Origin: Caldilineaceae bacterium
Lineage (GTDB): Bacteria; Chloroflexota; Anaerolineae; Caldilineales; Caldilineaceae
Length of the DNA stretch: 64,000 bases
Assembly (NCBI GenBank): GCA_022821585.1
Contig: JAJEDI010000032.1
Location: 1 to 64,000, forward strand
Direction: 5' to 3'
The notes under the pieces are model-generated. The model had not been told where the DNA came from, made no database searches, and was given only the letters and a program-made list of their open reading frames with translations. The position numbers and the translations under genes were made by a program. This document shows positions 38,313 to 48,202 of the stretch, in pieces. Every line of letters starts with the position of its first letter. Within the stretch, counting starts at the first letter, position 1.

Positions 38313-39317
38313 GTGATCAGAATTCAATCAGCCGCGTTGTCTGTCTTGCAGACGGCCGCGGCTGTTCTGCTTCTGGGGGCCTGTGCGGTTGGTCAGTTTC
38401 CGGCCGAGCCCTCTTCCGCGGAGGCTCCTACCGCCGTAGCGGCTGAGGGGCCGGAACGGTTAGACATTTGGCAGAGCGGGGCGGTGATGCCGACGGCGCG
38501 CTCGGAGATGCGGGTGGCGGTTGTGGACGGGATCTTCTACGTTCCGGGCGGGTTTGGCGGGTTGACCAGTTTTGAGGCGTACGACCCGGCGCATGACAGC
38601 TGGACGGTGCTGGCGTCGATGCCGGAGCCGGCGCACCATATGATGGTGACAGGCTACGATGGCAGGGTCTATGTTTTTGGCGGCGGGCCGGATTTAAGCT
38701 GGCAGGCTACGGCGTCGATCCTGGTCTACGATCCGGCGACCGACGCGTGGGCGGAGTCCGGTCAGATGCCGGAGCGGCGCATGAGCGGGGAAGCGGTGTT
38801 GCTCGGGGATTTCATCTATCTTGTGGGCGGCACGGGGGGTACGACGGCACTGCTTCGTTTTGATCCGGCGGAGGAGTCGTGGACGGTTTTGCCGGGTCCG
38901 TCTCAGGCGCGAGAGCACGTGGCGGCGGTGGCTTTCAACGACGAGTTGTGGGTTATCGGTGGACGCTGGGGCGGGACGGGCGCACTGGCGACAGTTGAGA
39001 TTTTCGATCCGGCCAGCGGTGCGTGGCGGGACGGTCCGGAGATGATCGAGGCGCGCAGCGGGTTCGGTGCGGCGGTGGTGGGAGACGGCATCGTGGTTGC
39101 CGGGGGCGAGATCCTGGGTGCGCGTCCGTGGACGGCGCTGGCGAGCGCGGAGGTGTATGACGCGGAATCGGGTGCGTGGAGGCTTTTGCCGGAGCTGCCG
39201 GCGGGCATTCATGGGATGCCTGTGGTGGGTTACGGGGGGACGGCGTATGTTCTTGGTGGGTCGGACCGGGCTGGTGGGATTGATAACCGGGGACGGGTGT
39301 TGAAGTTGAGCCCGTAA
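38313..39317 (+). CDS. kelch-repeat lipoprotein
   Basis: AAVLLLGACAVGQ lipobox; repeated GGxxxxxxxxxxxxxYDPxxDxW kelch motifs; GTG start. Confidence 0.8.
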   Translation: MIRIQSAALSVLQTAAAVLLLGACAVGQFPAEPSSAEAPTAVAAEGPERLDIWQSGAVMPTARSEMRVAVVDGIFYVPGGFGGLTSFEAYDPAHDSWTVLASMPEPAHHMMVTGYDGRVYVFGGGPDLSWQATASILVYDPATDAWAESGQMPERRMSGEAVLLGDFIYLVGGTGGTTALLRFDPAEESWTVLPGPSQAREHVAAVAFNDELWVIGGRWGGTGALATVEIFDPASGAWRDGPEMIEARSGFGAAVVGDGIVVAGGEILGARPWTALASAEVYDAESGAWRLLPELPAGIHGMPVVGYGGTAYVLGGSDRAGGIDNRGRVLKLSP

Positions 39318-39446
39318 GGAAGCAGAATGAAGAAATAGGAGTCGTTGACATTTCTTTGAGACGGAGCATATTCAACACGAACGGAACGGATTCAAGCCAG
39401 TAGGGGATATATCTCGGTTGAATCTTGCAATAAACAACACCGATTG

Positions 39447-39482
39447 ATCCGCGAAGACACGCGAAGGGGCGCGAAGAACACC
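39447..39482 (+). repeat. 36-bp CGCGAAG-triplet repeat, copy a
   Basis: ATCCGCGAAGACACGCGAAGGGGCGCGAAGAACACC. Confidence 0.85.
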
Positions 39483-39571
39483 TTCCCTATTGCACTACTT
39501 CGCCGCAACTGCGTGAAGCGGCAGACTGGTAAGACCATTGCCTTCTGCTACATCCAAGGAGAATCATAGCC

Positions 39572-40627
39572 ATGTTCCCGGACCTGCAACCTGGTGACTA
39601 CCAGCCCGATCTGCCCTCTGATCTGGGCTATGGCATTGGCTTCATCGGATGCGGCAACATCGTCCTCAGATCGCAGATGCCCGCTTACAAGAGGGCGGGC
39701 TACCGTGTGGTGGCTTGTTGCGATAAGACGGTGGAGAAAGCGCACAACATAGCAGCCAATTTCAACAATCCCCTGGTTACAGCCTACGCGGAAGAACTGC
39801 TTGCGCATCCTGAGGTGCAGATCATTGATCTGGCAGTACATGCTTACCAGCGACTGCCTCTGGTCGAGAAGATCGCTGCCGCGGGCAAGCACATCTTTTC
39901 ACAGAAGCCCCTGGCTCCCAGCTTGGGCGAGGCGGAGCGCATTGTTGAGATTTGCCGAGACGCGGGGGTGACGCTGATGGTCAATCAGCAGGCGCGGTGG
40001 GCGCCGCCGCACCGGGCACTCAGGTTGCTGGTCGAACGGGGCGTGTTGGGGCATGTCTACTCCATTACCCACTTTCATCGGGCTTATCAGGACTATGGCT
40101 GGTACGCTGAGCATGAGGATTTCAACATCGTCGATCATGGCATCCACTATGTTGATTTGAGCCGATACTTCAGCGGCCACACACCGCTGCGGGTGAAGGC
40201 GACAACCACGATGGTGCCGGGCCAAAATGCGGTCTCCCCGATGATCTATACGATCCTCTTTGAATACGAGGCGTCGTCCCAGATCATGACGACTCTGCAT
40301 TTTAACAACATCGTTACGGCGCCCGCTCTGCATGATCATCTGTGGTTCCTGGATGGCACGCGGGGGAGCGCGCTGCTCAGCAATCCCATGGGAACGGCCA
40401 AGCTAAGCCTGTCGTTGAAGGATTCGCCGGAACAGGTACAGTCTTACGAAATCGCCGGCACCTGGGGATATGAGGGGTTCGCGGGTTCGATGGGAGAGAT
40501 GTTGCGCGCTATGGAGGAAGGGCGCGAGCCGGAATGTACAGGCCGCGACAATCTGGAGAGCATACGAATGGCCGTCGCGGCGGTTGAGAGTGCCAGCTCA
40601 GGCGAGAGTGTCGGATTAGGGCGGTAG
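39572..40627 (+). CDS. Gfo/Idh/MocA-family oxidoreductase, paralog 1
   Basis: YGIGFIGCGNIV...VVACCD...GKHIFSQKPLAPSLGEAERIVEIC. Confidence 0.9.
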   Translation: MFPDLQPGDYQPDLPSDLGYGIGFIGCGNIVLRSQMPAYKRAGYRVVACCDKTVEKAHNIAANFNNPLVTAYAEELLAHPEVQIIDLAVHAYQRLPLVEKIAAAGKHIFSQKPLAPSLGEAERIVEICRDAGVTLMVNQQARWAPPHRALRLLVERGVLGHVYSITHFHRAYQDYGWYAEHEDFNIVDHGIHYVDLSRYFSGHTPLRVKATTTMVPGQNAVSPMIYTILFEYEASSQIMTTLHFNNIVTAPALHDHLWFLDGTRGSALLSNPMGTAKLSLSLKDSPEQVQSYEIAGTWGYEGFAGSMGEMLRAMEEGREPECTGRDNLESIRMAVAAVESASSGESVGLGR

Positions 40628-40675
40628 GGAGCCCAATACAGCAACCCTTATCACTGCCAACAGGAGCGTCCGGCC

Positions 40676-41500
40676 ATGCGGATATGCAGCGGCTTCTATC
40701 GCTGGTCTCAGCATTACGGATGGCACTTTCTGACAGCGCGGATTGACGAGGTTGCGGCGGGCTTAGCCCAGGCGGGATACACCTACTTTGAGGGACTTCT
40801 CGATCCCTTAGAGGGGGAAGGGGACTGGTCGAGCCGCTGGCATGCGGCTCTGGACAGACATGGGGTGCGTCTGGCGGGTGCATACGTGCATGCGTTGCTG
40901 CACGAACCAAGCATGCAGGCGCAATCGATTGAAGCAATCGTTGCGAGAGCGCGGTTGTTGCGACCGATGGGGGCAGAGTTTGTCAATGCCAATCCTCAAC
41001 CTATTGGTGAGCGCAAGACCGACGAGATGCTGGCGGTCCAGGCCGAGGGGTACGCTCTGCTGGGCGCGGCGTTGAGGGGTGAGGGTTTGCGTCTCGTTGT
41101 GCATCATCATTTGCCAGAACTGGCTGAGAATGGTCGTGAGTTGCGTCACTTGCTGGAGCATACCGACGCAGGGGACGTGGGTCTGACAGTGGACGCCGAT
41201 TGGATGTGCCGAGGGGGCCAGGATGCGGGGGCGTGGATTCGGGAATTCGCGTCCAGGCTTGAGATCGTGGAACTGCGGAGTTCGTATGAGGGCGTTTGGA
41301 AAGAAACTTTGGGCGATGGTGAACCCGATTGCCAAGCGTTGGCGCGTACGCTTGGCGAGGTAAGTTTTGACGGGTGGCTCATGGTCGAGTTGGCGCGTGA
41401 AGAAGGTACTCCCCACACAGTTGATCTGATCCAGGCCCACGGACACAGCCTGGCATACGTGCGCGATGTATTCGGCAGGCACGGCCATATTCCTGCCTGA
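40676..41500 (+). CDS. sugar phosphate isomerase/epimerase-like TIM barrel
   Basis: VHHHLPELAENGRELRHLLEHTDAGDVGLTVDADWMCRGG... Confidence 0.75.
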   Translation: MRICSGFYRWSQHYGWHFLTARIDEVAAGLAQAGYTYFEGLLDPLEGEGDWSSRWHAALDRHGVRLAGAYVHALLHEPSMQAQSIEAIVARARLLRPMGAEFVNANPQPIGERKTDEMLAVQAEGYALLGAALRGEGLRLVVHHHLPELAENGRELRHLLEHTDAGDVGLTVDADWMCRGGQDAGAWIREFASRLEIVELRSSYEGVWKETLGDGEPDCQALARTLGEVSFDGWLMVELAREEGTPHTVDLIQAHGHSLAYVRDVFGRHGHIPA

Positions 41501-41584
41501 CCAGGTCGGCTTCAGCAGAGACGCAGAGCACAGTATTTTCTGCGAATGCTGTGAATCCTCTCGGTTGTTCAAAGAAGCGAGTAA

Positions 41585-41935
41585 TCCAATTTGGGGCGAG
41601 AAGGGTCAGGTGTGAAGGCGGCACTTGGCGGCGGTCCTGGGCAGGCACAAGGCCTGCCCCTACGGGGACTTGATAGAACTGACGGGACGTGGTCTGGCGA
41701 AACACTTTCGATTGGACACCTGTCGCGAATGTCGGCACCAGGTCGACGAGGCATGTTGTTGAAGGGGGGCGTTGCGGGGGGAGTCCCCCCGCACAAGGGA
41801 GGCCGCTTGCGGCCGACCGCACAACTGCAGTGGTCAGTGGGGGCGCTTTCCTTGCCTTGGCGTGGATGCGGACGGGAAACGGCACTGGTGCTTCCCGAGG
41901 GACAAGAGAATTCACCTCCATTCTGGGATACATGC
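41585..41935 (+). repeat. MITE-like dispersed repeat, copy 4
   Basis: GGGCAGGCACAAGGCCTGCCCCTACGGGG; GCGGGGGG-AGT-CCCCCCGC; GGCCGC-TT-GCGGCC; right end CCATTCTGGGATACA. Confidence 0.72.
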
Positions 41936-42471
41936 CCAGAAAAAATAAGGTTGCCAACGGCCTGATTTTCCCTTATTATAATGACATATTCATGTTTCCC
42001 AGCCGTTGACCAAAGATGAGTCATAGCGAAACGGCGCAGCGCATTGACAGGGAATTGCGCCAGTGCGTTGCGGCATACCTTGTGCGCAACCCGTTTTGCT
42101 TGCGCCATGCCCTAGTTGTATTCCAGGGTGTACGGGCTGGGTATATGCGTTCCAAGATTTACACGTCAAAGTTGTGCTGCCGGAAAGGGTAAGAGCTCAT
42201 ATCAGAATTTGAAAGCGCATGCGGGCGATTCGGAATTGTTCGTTGTGGAGCCTACATGCCCGACAATGTGCAGCGAAACGAGACTGAGCAGATCTGTTCT
42301 TTCCGGCACAAACAGATACAGAAGCCGGTCTTGTGTCTGTGTATCATGCGAGTCTGTCGCGAGGTGGACTTACAAAAGGGGGTGATAACCAGCCAAAACC
42401 AATGAGTACTCGGTACCAAACGTGTATCGTACCTAACGCTCTCTATCTGTTCACAGAAAGGAGATCAGGAG

Positions 42472-44166
42472 ATGAACCCGTTTCGTGTACGAATTGGTCA
42501 CAGTCGTTCTCTGATTTTTGCGGCTGCACTGATCATTGCAGCCCTGATGTTCGCTGCTTGCGTACCTGTGGCTGCGCCGGCGGCCGACGCCCCGGCGGCA
42601 GCGGAAGCCGAAACTGATGAGGGGGGCACCCTCACGATCGGCTCGGTACAGGGCAGCGCCGCCATCCCCACTTTCCTTCCCTGGAAAGCGCACAGCAGTG
42701 CGCAGTCATTCCACTGGAACCTGTTCATGAACTCGCTGGTGATGCAGGAGCACAGCACGCTCGAGTGGGTTCCGGACCTGGCCGAGAGCTATGAGATCAG
42801 CGACGACGGCCTGACGTACACCTTTCACCTGCGGGAGGGTGTGACGTGGCATGACGGCATGCCTTTCACCGCTAACGACGTTTCATTCTCCTTCCATGCG
42901 GCTCTGCTGCCGGAGGGCGGATCGACGGCGTCCGGCGGGCTGAAGGATGCGATCGTAGGGGCAATTGACTATCAGGAAGGCAATGCCGAGAGTGCGGAGG
43001 GGATCCAGGTCCTGGACGATTACACGATCCAGTTTCAGTTGACCCAACCGCAGGTGACGATCATCGAGCGGTTCGCTATGCGAATTGCCCCGGCCCACGT
43101 GTTCGAAGGGCTTGCGCCGGAGGAGTGGCTGCAGACCGAATTCGCGACGACGTTGCCGTTCGGGACAGGTCCGTTCGTGTTCAAGGAGTACATTCCCGAT
43201 CAGCACACGATCTTCGAGCGCAACGAGAGCTACTTCAAGGGCGCCCCCTTGCTCAAGAACGTCGTGATTCGATTCTACGGTGACAACAGTGTGATGATCA
43301 TCGCCCTGGAGAAGGGTGAGATCAACATGGTCGGTTTCCTGAACCCGAGCGCTGACGAGTTTGACAAGGTCACGAACCTACCCGGCATCGCCTGGGAGTA
43401 CCAGGACAAGTTCCCGGCATACTTCTTCTCGATCACGTTCCAGGACGAGGCACTGGCGGACAAGCGGTTCCGGCAGGCGTTCCTGTACTCGATCGACCGT
43501 GCGGAGATTGCCACCCAGCTCTGGGGCAACGCGGACCTGACGAAGGTACAGCCGGTGTCGCAGTGGGCTCCTCCTCCGGGTGTTGAGCTGGACATTGAGG
43601 AGTACGCTTACAACCCCGAAAAGTCCAAGATGTTGCTGGAAGACATGGGCTGGGACTTCGACCGCGTCGTCGAGATTGTCTGGTTTGGCACGGATATGCC
43701 CGATCAGCTGCCGATTCTGCAGCAGTTCATCGAAGGCGTGGGCATCAAGACCAAGCTGGTACAGACCGATGGGGCCAGGGGTCTGGAGGTCTTCTACGAG
43801 ACCGGCGACTATGAGATCAGCTGGGTGGGAGGCTGGGGCAGGTCCTACTATCCCGATACGACGGTTGTCGGGTGCGACCGCGTCTATCCAAACGGTTACA
43901 ACTCAAGCCGCTACTGTAACGAGGAGCTGGATGCGCTTTACAATGAGGCCCTGGCTACGGTGGACGACGACGCACGCAACGAGTTGTACACGCGTGCCAC
44001 CGCGATCTGGAATGATGAGTTGCCGTGGATACCTCTGTATGCGCCACAGTCTCTGTTGCTGATACACGAGAATGTCAAGGGATGGCGTGACAGCCTCATC
44101 GGGCCTGAAGGATCGGCCACGATTGGCGCTGTTACCGATCTTGAGAAGTGGTACATTGACGAGTAG
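42472..44166 (+). CDS. Dpp/Opp-type ABC substrate-binding lipoprotein (SBP_bac_5)
   Basis: IIAALMFAACVPVAAP lipobox; PDLAESYEISDDGLTYTFHLREGVTWHDGMPFTANDVSFSF. Confidence 0.92.
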   Translation: MNPFRVRIGHSRSLIFAAALIIAALMFAACVPVAAPAADAPAAAEAETDEGGTLTIGSVQGSAAIPTFLPWKAHSSAQSFHWNLFMNSLVMQEHSTLEWVPDLAESYEISDDGLTYTFHLREGVTWHDGMPFTANDVSFSFHAALLPEGGSTASGGLKDAIVGAIDYQEGNAESAEGIQVLDDYTIQFQLTQPQVTIIERFAMRIAPAHVFEGLAPEEWLQTEFATTLPFGTGPFVFKEYIPDQHTIFERNESYFKGAPLLKNVVIRFYGDNSVMIIALEKGEINMVGFLNPSADEFDKVTNLPGIAWEYQDKFPAYFFSITFQDEALADKRFRQAFLYSIDRAEIATQLWGNADLTKVQPVSQWAPPPGVELDIEEYAYNPEKSKMLLEDMGWDFDRVVEIVWFGTDMPDQLPILQQFIEGVGIKTKLVQTDGARGLEVFYETGDYEISWVGGWGRSYYPDTTVVGCDRVYPNGYNSSRYCNEELDALYNEALATVDDDARNELYTRATAIWNDELPWIPLYAPQSLLLIHENVKGWRDSLIGPEGSATIGAVTDLEKWYIDE

Positions 44167-44259
44167 CTGCGCGGTAGCGCCATCTGAATAAAATCGGATC
44201 CGCCTGGCGTAGTGGTGTCAGGATTCCGATGATGGGCCTACTCTCCTACGGGGAGCATC

Positions 44260-44293
44260 GGTGGTGGGGCCGGTATGCGCCGACCCCACCGCC
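44260..44293 (+). other. hairpin in SBP-permease gap (10-bp outer stem)
   Basis: GGTGGTGGGG-N14-CCCCACCGCC. Confidence 0.5.
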
Positions 44294-44338
44294 TCCCTCC
44301 CACCCTTCAGACGCTGGTTGAACCGAGGGGGTTGCACG

Positions 44339-45298
44339 TTGGGACGCTATATCTTACGGCGTATCTTGATCTCGTTCCCGGTATTATTCGGCATCACGAT
44401 CGTTACGTTCACATTCGCGAACTTGGCCCCGGGCGATCCGGTTACGGCGATGATTGACCCGATGAGCGGGATTGAACCGGGTGAGGTTGAGAAACTCAAA
44501 GAGGCGCTGGGCATCAACAGGCCGATTCACGTTCGTTATGTGATCTGGCTGAAGGAGGTACTGGGCGGCAACCTGGGCTACTCATACGTGACGCACAGGC
44601 CGGTGGCCGTCATGATCGCCGAACGGCTGCCGCAGACGTTGCAACTGATGTTTACGGCCCTGAGCATCAGCATTTTACTGGGCGTTTCGCTGGGCATCTA
44701 CGCTGCTTTCAACCAGTACTCACTCCTGGACAATGTGTTCACGCTGCTGGTGTTCATTGGCATATCGGTGCCGGCGTTCTTTTTCGCGTTGCTGGCCATT
44801 TACATGTTCTCATTCCGGATACCTCTCTTTCCGACTTCGGGCATCAAGGAACCTTTAAGCACTCTCCCTCCAATCATCGACCGTCTCCATCACCTGATTC
44901 TTCCGGCCACCGTTCTGGGGATTGAAGGAGTGGCAGGTTACCTGCGCTACACACGTTCGAGCGTTCTGGAGGTAATGCGCCAGGATTATGTAACCACTGC
45001 GCGGGCTAAGGGGCTGCGCGAACGCGCTGTCCGTATTGGTCACGTACTGCGCAATGCGCTGTTGCCGCTGGTGACGATTGTCGGTTTGAGTCTGCCAAGC
45101 TTGATAGGCGGGGCACTGTTCATCGAAGTCCTTTTTTCCTGGCCCGGCATGGCCCGTATGGCGATCGAGCACACGCTGGGCCGGGATTACCCTGTAATCA
45201 TGGGAATCGGTCTGGTTTCGGCGACGATGGTCCTGTTCAGCAACCTGATTGCAGACATTGTTTATACAGTCGTGGACCCGAGAATCCGCTATGAGTAG
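44339..45298 (+). CDS. Dpp/Opp-type ABC permease (DppB-like); start codon uncertain (TTG 44339 or upstream GTG)
   Basis: LGRYILRRILISFPVLFGITIVTFTFANLAPGDPV, YLRYTRSSVLEVMRQDYVTTARAKGL. Confidence 0.88.
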   Translation: MGRYILRRILISFPVLFGITIVTFTFANLAPGDPVTAMIDPMSGIEPGEVEKLKEALGINRPIHVRYVIWLKEVLGGNLGYSYVTHRPVAVMIAERLPQTLQLMFTALSISILLGVSLGIYAAFNQYSLLDNVFTLLVFIGISVPAFFFALLAIYMFSFRIPLFPTSGIKEPLSTLPPIIDRLHHLILPATVLGIEGVAGYLRYTRSSVLEVMRQDYVTTARAKGLRERAVRIGHVLRNALLPLVTIVGLSLPSLIGGALFIEVLFSWPGMARMAIEHTLGRDYPVIMGIGLVSATMVLFSNLIADIVYTVVDPRIRYE

Positions 45299-45366
45299 TC
45301 CGGTCCAGGCTGGACCAAGGGAGCGGAGAATCCGGCGGTAGACCTCATTCCCGGATAGAGGAAGAA

Positions 45367-46302
45367 ATGGAAGGCGAGGCGAAAGAGACGGCAAGGCAGG
45401 CGTTATTTGTCAGCGAAGACCTGCAACATATGGTGCGCGGGGGGGCAGTCGTCGGTCTGCGCGAGCTCATCTGGCGCCGCTTCAGCCGGCACCGACTTGC
45501 GCTGGTATCGATTGCCATCATGTTTGTGCTGGCACTTTCGGCCATTTTTGCCCCCTTGCTCAGCAGACCCAATGATCCTTACACGGCCGACCTTCAGAAC
45601 CTGCGGGCGCCACCCAGTTCTGAGCATATTCTGGGGACCGACCGCTCCGGACGGGACATGCTGGCCCGTATTCTGCACGGCGGCCGCGTATCGCTTTCGG
45701 TGGGCCTGATAGCGACATCGATCTATATTTCCATCGGCACGATCCTGGGTGGGGTGAGCGGTTACCGGGGCGGGGTGACCGACTTTGTCATTATGCGCGT
45801 TACCGACATCGTGATGTGCTTCCCCAGTTTACTCATCATCCTGACTCTTGTCGCGGTCATAGGGCCCAGCATCTTCAATATCATGATCATTCTCGGTCTA
45901 TTGGGGTGGCCGAGTATCGCGCGCCTGGTGCGGGGCGAGTTTTTGTCGCTCAGCGAACGTGATTTCGTGATGGCGGCGCGCTGTTTGGGGGCGACGGAGC
46001 AGGGTATCATCTTTCGTCATATTCTTCCGAACGTGGTGGGCCCCCTTGTGGTGGCCGCCACCTTCGGTATTGCCGGGGCCATCATGGCGGAGGCAGGGCT
46101 GAGCTTTTTGGGGCTCGGGGTGCAGGCGCCGAGGCCGAGTTGGGGCCAGATGTTGAGCGCGGCGACGTCGCTGACGACGCTGGAGAGAAGGCCCTGGATC
46201 TGGATGCCGCCGGGCGCGATGATTGCCATCACTGTGTTGAGCATCAATTTCATTGGCGACGGTTTGCGCGACGCGCTCGATCCGCGCACGATGCTGGATT
46301 AG
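45367..46302 (+). CDS. Dpp/Opp-type ABC permease (DppC-like)
   Basis: HILGTDRSGRDMLARILHGGRVSLSVGLIAT, LSERDFVMAARCLGATEQGIIFRHILPN. Confidence 0.92.
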   Translation: MEGEAKETARQALFVSEDLQHMVRGGAVVGLRELIWRRFSRHRLALVSIAIMFVLALSAIFAPLLSRPNDPYTADLQNLRAPPSSEHILGTDRSGRDMLARILHGGRVSLSVGLIATSIYISIGTILGGVSGYRGGVTDFVIMRVTDIVMCFPSLLIILTLVAVIGPSIFNIMIILGLLGWPSIARLVRGEFLSLSERDFVMAARCLGATEQGIIFRHILPNVVGPLVVAATFGIAGAIMAEAGLSFLGLGVQAPRPSWGQMLSAATSLTTLERRPWIWMPPGAMIAITVLSINFIGDGLRDALDPRTMLD

Positions 46303-46410
46303 GTCATGTTGACGTTTAAGGAAGGCCGGTCAGGATTCAGAAAGTATGGAAGCCTGTAGGGCTGTTCGGGAAGATTCCCGCTTGCGTGTTGTGATAAACG
46401 GAACCAATCG

Positions 46411-46446
46411 ATCCGCGAAGGCACGCGAAGGGTCGCGAAGAACACC
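46411..46446 (+). repeat. 36-bp CGCGAAG-triplet repeat, copy b
   Basis: ATCCGCGAAGGCACGCGAAGGGTCGCGAAGAACACC. Confidence 0.85.
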
Positions 46447-46494
46447 AGGGGCGTGTTGAGTTCTTGGATGCGGGTTGCTTACGGAGAGAGAACA

Positions 46495-48180
46495 GTGGCA
46501 GAGGCCATTTACTTGACCGACATGTCAGAGTGTCTGCCTCAGGACGTACTGTCGACGACGCCGGAAAGGCACAAGTGGCAGGTGGTGGAGTACACGGCTG
46601 AGGAAGGCCTCGCCGGCAAGATGACCTTCGCGCATGCGCTCTACGAGACGCCGGCTATCACGTTGCCTCTGAACGTGGAGGGATGGCATGCGTTCAGCAT
46701 CGGCTTCTGGCCCGGGGTGGAGCAGGAACACACAAGCCTGGTCAAGTACAGGCTGTCCGGTGAGTCCGTGTACACGGTTGCTGAGAACTATGTACAGAGC
46801 CCATCGTTACCGGGGAATTTCTGGGACAGAACGGAGCTCGTCGAGACGTTTCCCCGGTACGCCGACCTGACAGGGCAGGAGCTGCTGTTCAGCAAACAGA
46901 ATACCGCTCATCCTCCGACCCTGGCTTGTGTGGCCTACGTCAAGCTGGTGCCGCTCACGCAGGCGGAAGTGGAAGAAATACAGCGCGACAGGGAGCAGAG
47001 AGAGACACGCAGGGTCGTTGGCATGATCGACGGCGAAGGCCTTTTTCACCAGAGGTGTCCGACGACGAGAGAGGAGCTCCTGGAGCAGATTGAGCCATTT
47101 CGGTATGCGGATGTTGGAAGGGTGCTGTGGGGCGTCAACCTGAGCGATTTGACCTACTATCACTCCAAGGTGGGACGATTCTTTGGGACTGAGGACGGTG
47201 TGAGTCCAGTGTTGCGCCACGAACATGCGCTCAGGAGCCATAAGGCGCTGGCAGATCAGGGTATCGTCCCGTTTGCGGCGGCGATGGAATACGCCCATGA
47301 GCTGGGCTTGGAGTTTCACACGTACTACCGGCTGAGCATCGTGGACAAGGCCCAACCCTACTTTTTCTTCTCGACGGAGACCAGATTTGTCCGGGACAAT
47401 CCGGATTGCCGAATTGTGGCCAAGGATGGCTCGCCGCTGATGAAGGCCAGCTATGCGTTCCCGAAGGTGCGGGATTTCATGGTCTCTCTCATGGAGGAGG
47501 CGATGGAATACGACATTGACGGGGTACACCTCTGCTTCACGCGCGGGCCGGAGTATATCGGCTATGAGCAGCCGGTGCTGGACGAGTTCATGCGGCTCTA
47601 TGGGGAGGATGCGCGAGAGGTAGCTGATGACGATGAGCGGCTGTACAGGGTCAAGGCGAGTTTCCTGACGGAGTTTGTGCGAGCTGTGCGGAAGACGGCA
47701 GGCAAGTACGGGGACAAGAGAGGGCGCAAGATGCAGGTGTCGGCGATTTTTGAGGGCGGCAAGGAGGACATGCGCTATTTCGCATACGATGCCTACACGT
47801 GGGTAGAGGAGAAACTGGTCGACTTCATCATCACGAATCCTCCTTCGGACCTGGTCAGGCTGGCCAAGGAGAACGGATGCAAGGTGTACATATTCGCTAC
47901 GAAAGATGACAAGGTGCTGACGATGAAGCACGCGTACGCCGGCGGAATGGACGGGATGGCCATTTGGGACATCAACACGACGCGTCCAGAAACGTGGGCG
48001 ATAGAAAGCAGATTGGGTCACCGCGACGAAGTCGTGGATCTACCGAAGCCGGAACGGTATCCGAAGATGAAGCGGACCAGGTTGATCACGATTCGGGGTC
48101 GGGATTTCTCGCAGACGGTAGACAAGAACGTTCCCTCAGGATGGCCCCCCGAACTGCTTGTCATCTACACGGGGGGATAG
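46495..48180 (+). CDS. large protein of unclear function, possible glycoside hydrolase-like TIM barrel, paralog 1
   Basis: long coding ORF paralogous to the next gene; GTG 46495 preceded by GGAGAG; C-terminal barrel-like EEKLVDFIITNP...GMDGMAIWDINT. Confidence 0.75.
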   Translation: MAEAIYLTDMSECLPQDVLSTTPERHKWQVVEYTAEEGLAGKMTFAHALYETPAITLPLNVEGWHAFSIGFWPGVEQEHTSLVKYRLSGESVYTVAENYVQSPSLPGNFWDRTELVETFPRYADLTGQELLFSKQNTAHPPTLACVAYVKLVPLTQAEVEEIQRDREQRETRRVVGMIDGEGLFHQRCPTTREELLEQIEPFRYADVGRVLWGVNLSDLTYYHSKVGRFFGTEDGVSPVLRHEHALRSHKALADQGIVPFAAAMEYAHELGLEFHTYYRLSIVDKAQPYFFFSTETRFVRDNPDCRIVAKDGSPLMKASYAFPKVRDFMVSLMEEAMEYDIDGVHLCFTRGPEYIGYEQPVLDEFMRLYGEDAREVADDDERLYRVKASFLTEFVRAVRKTAGKYGDKRGRKMQVSAIFEGGKEDMRYFAYDAYTWVEEKLVDFIITNPPSDLVRLAKENGCKVYIFATKDDKVLTMKHAYAGGMDGMAIWDINTTRPETWAIESRLGHRDEVVDLPKPERYPKMKRTRLITIRGRDFSQTVDKNVPSGWPPELLVIYTGG

Positions 48181-48202
48181 GAAAGGATTGAGGAGGGTTC
48201 CG

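Noticed and set aside
46807-48021. 404-aa minus-strand ORF
   Set aside because: Antisense to the GH-like paralog, which has an RBS and a homolog next door.
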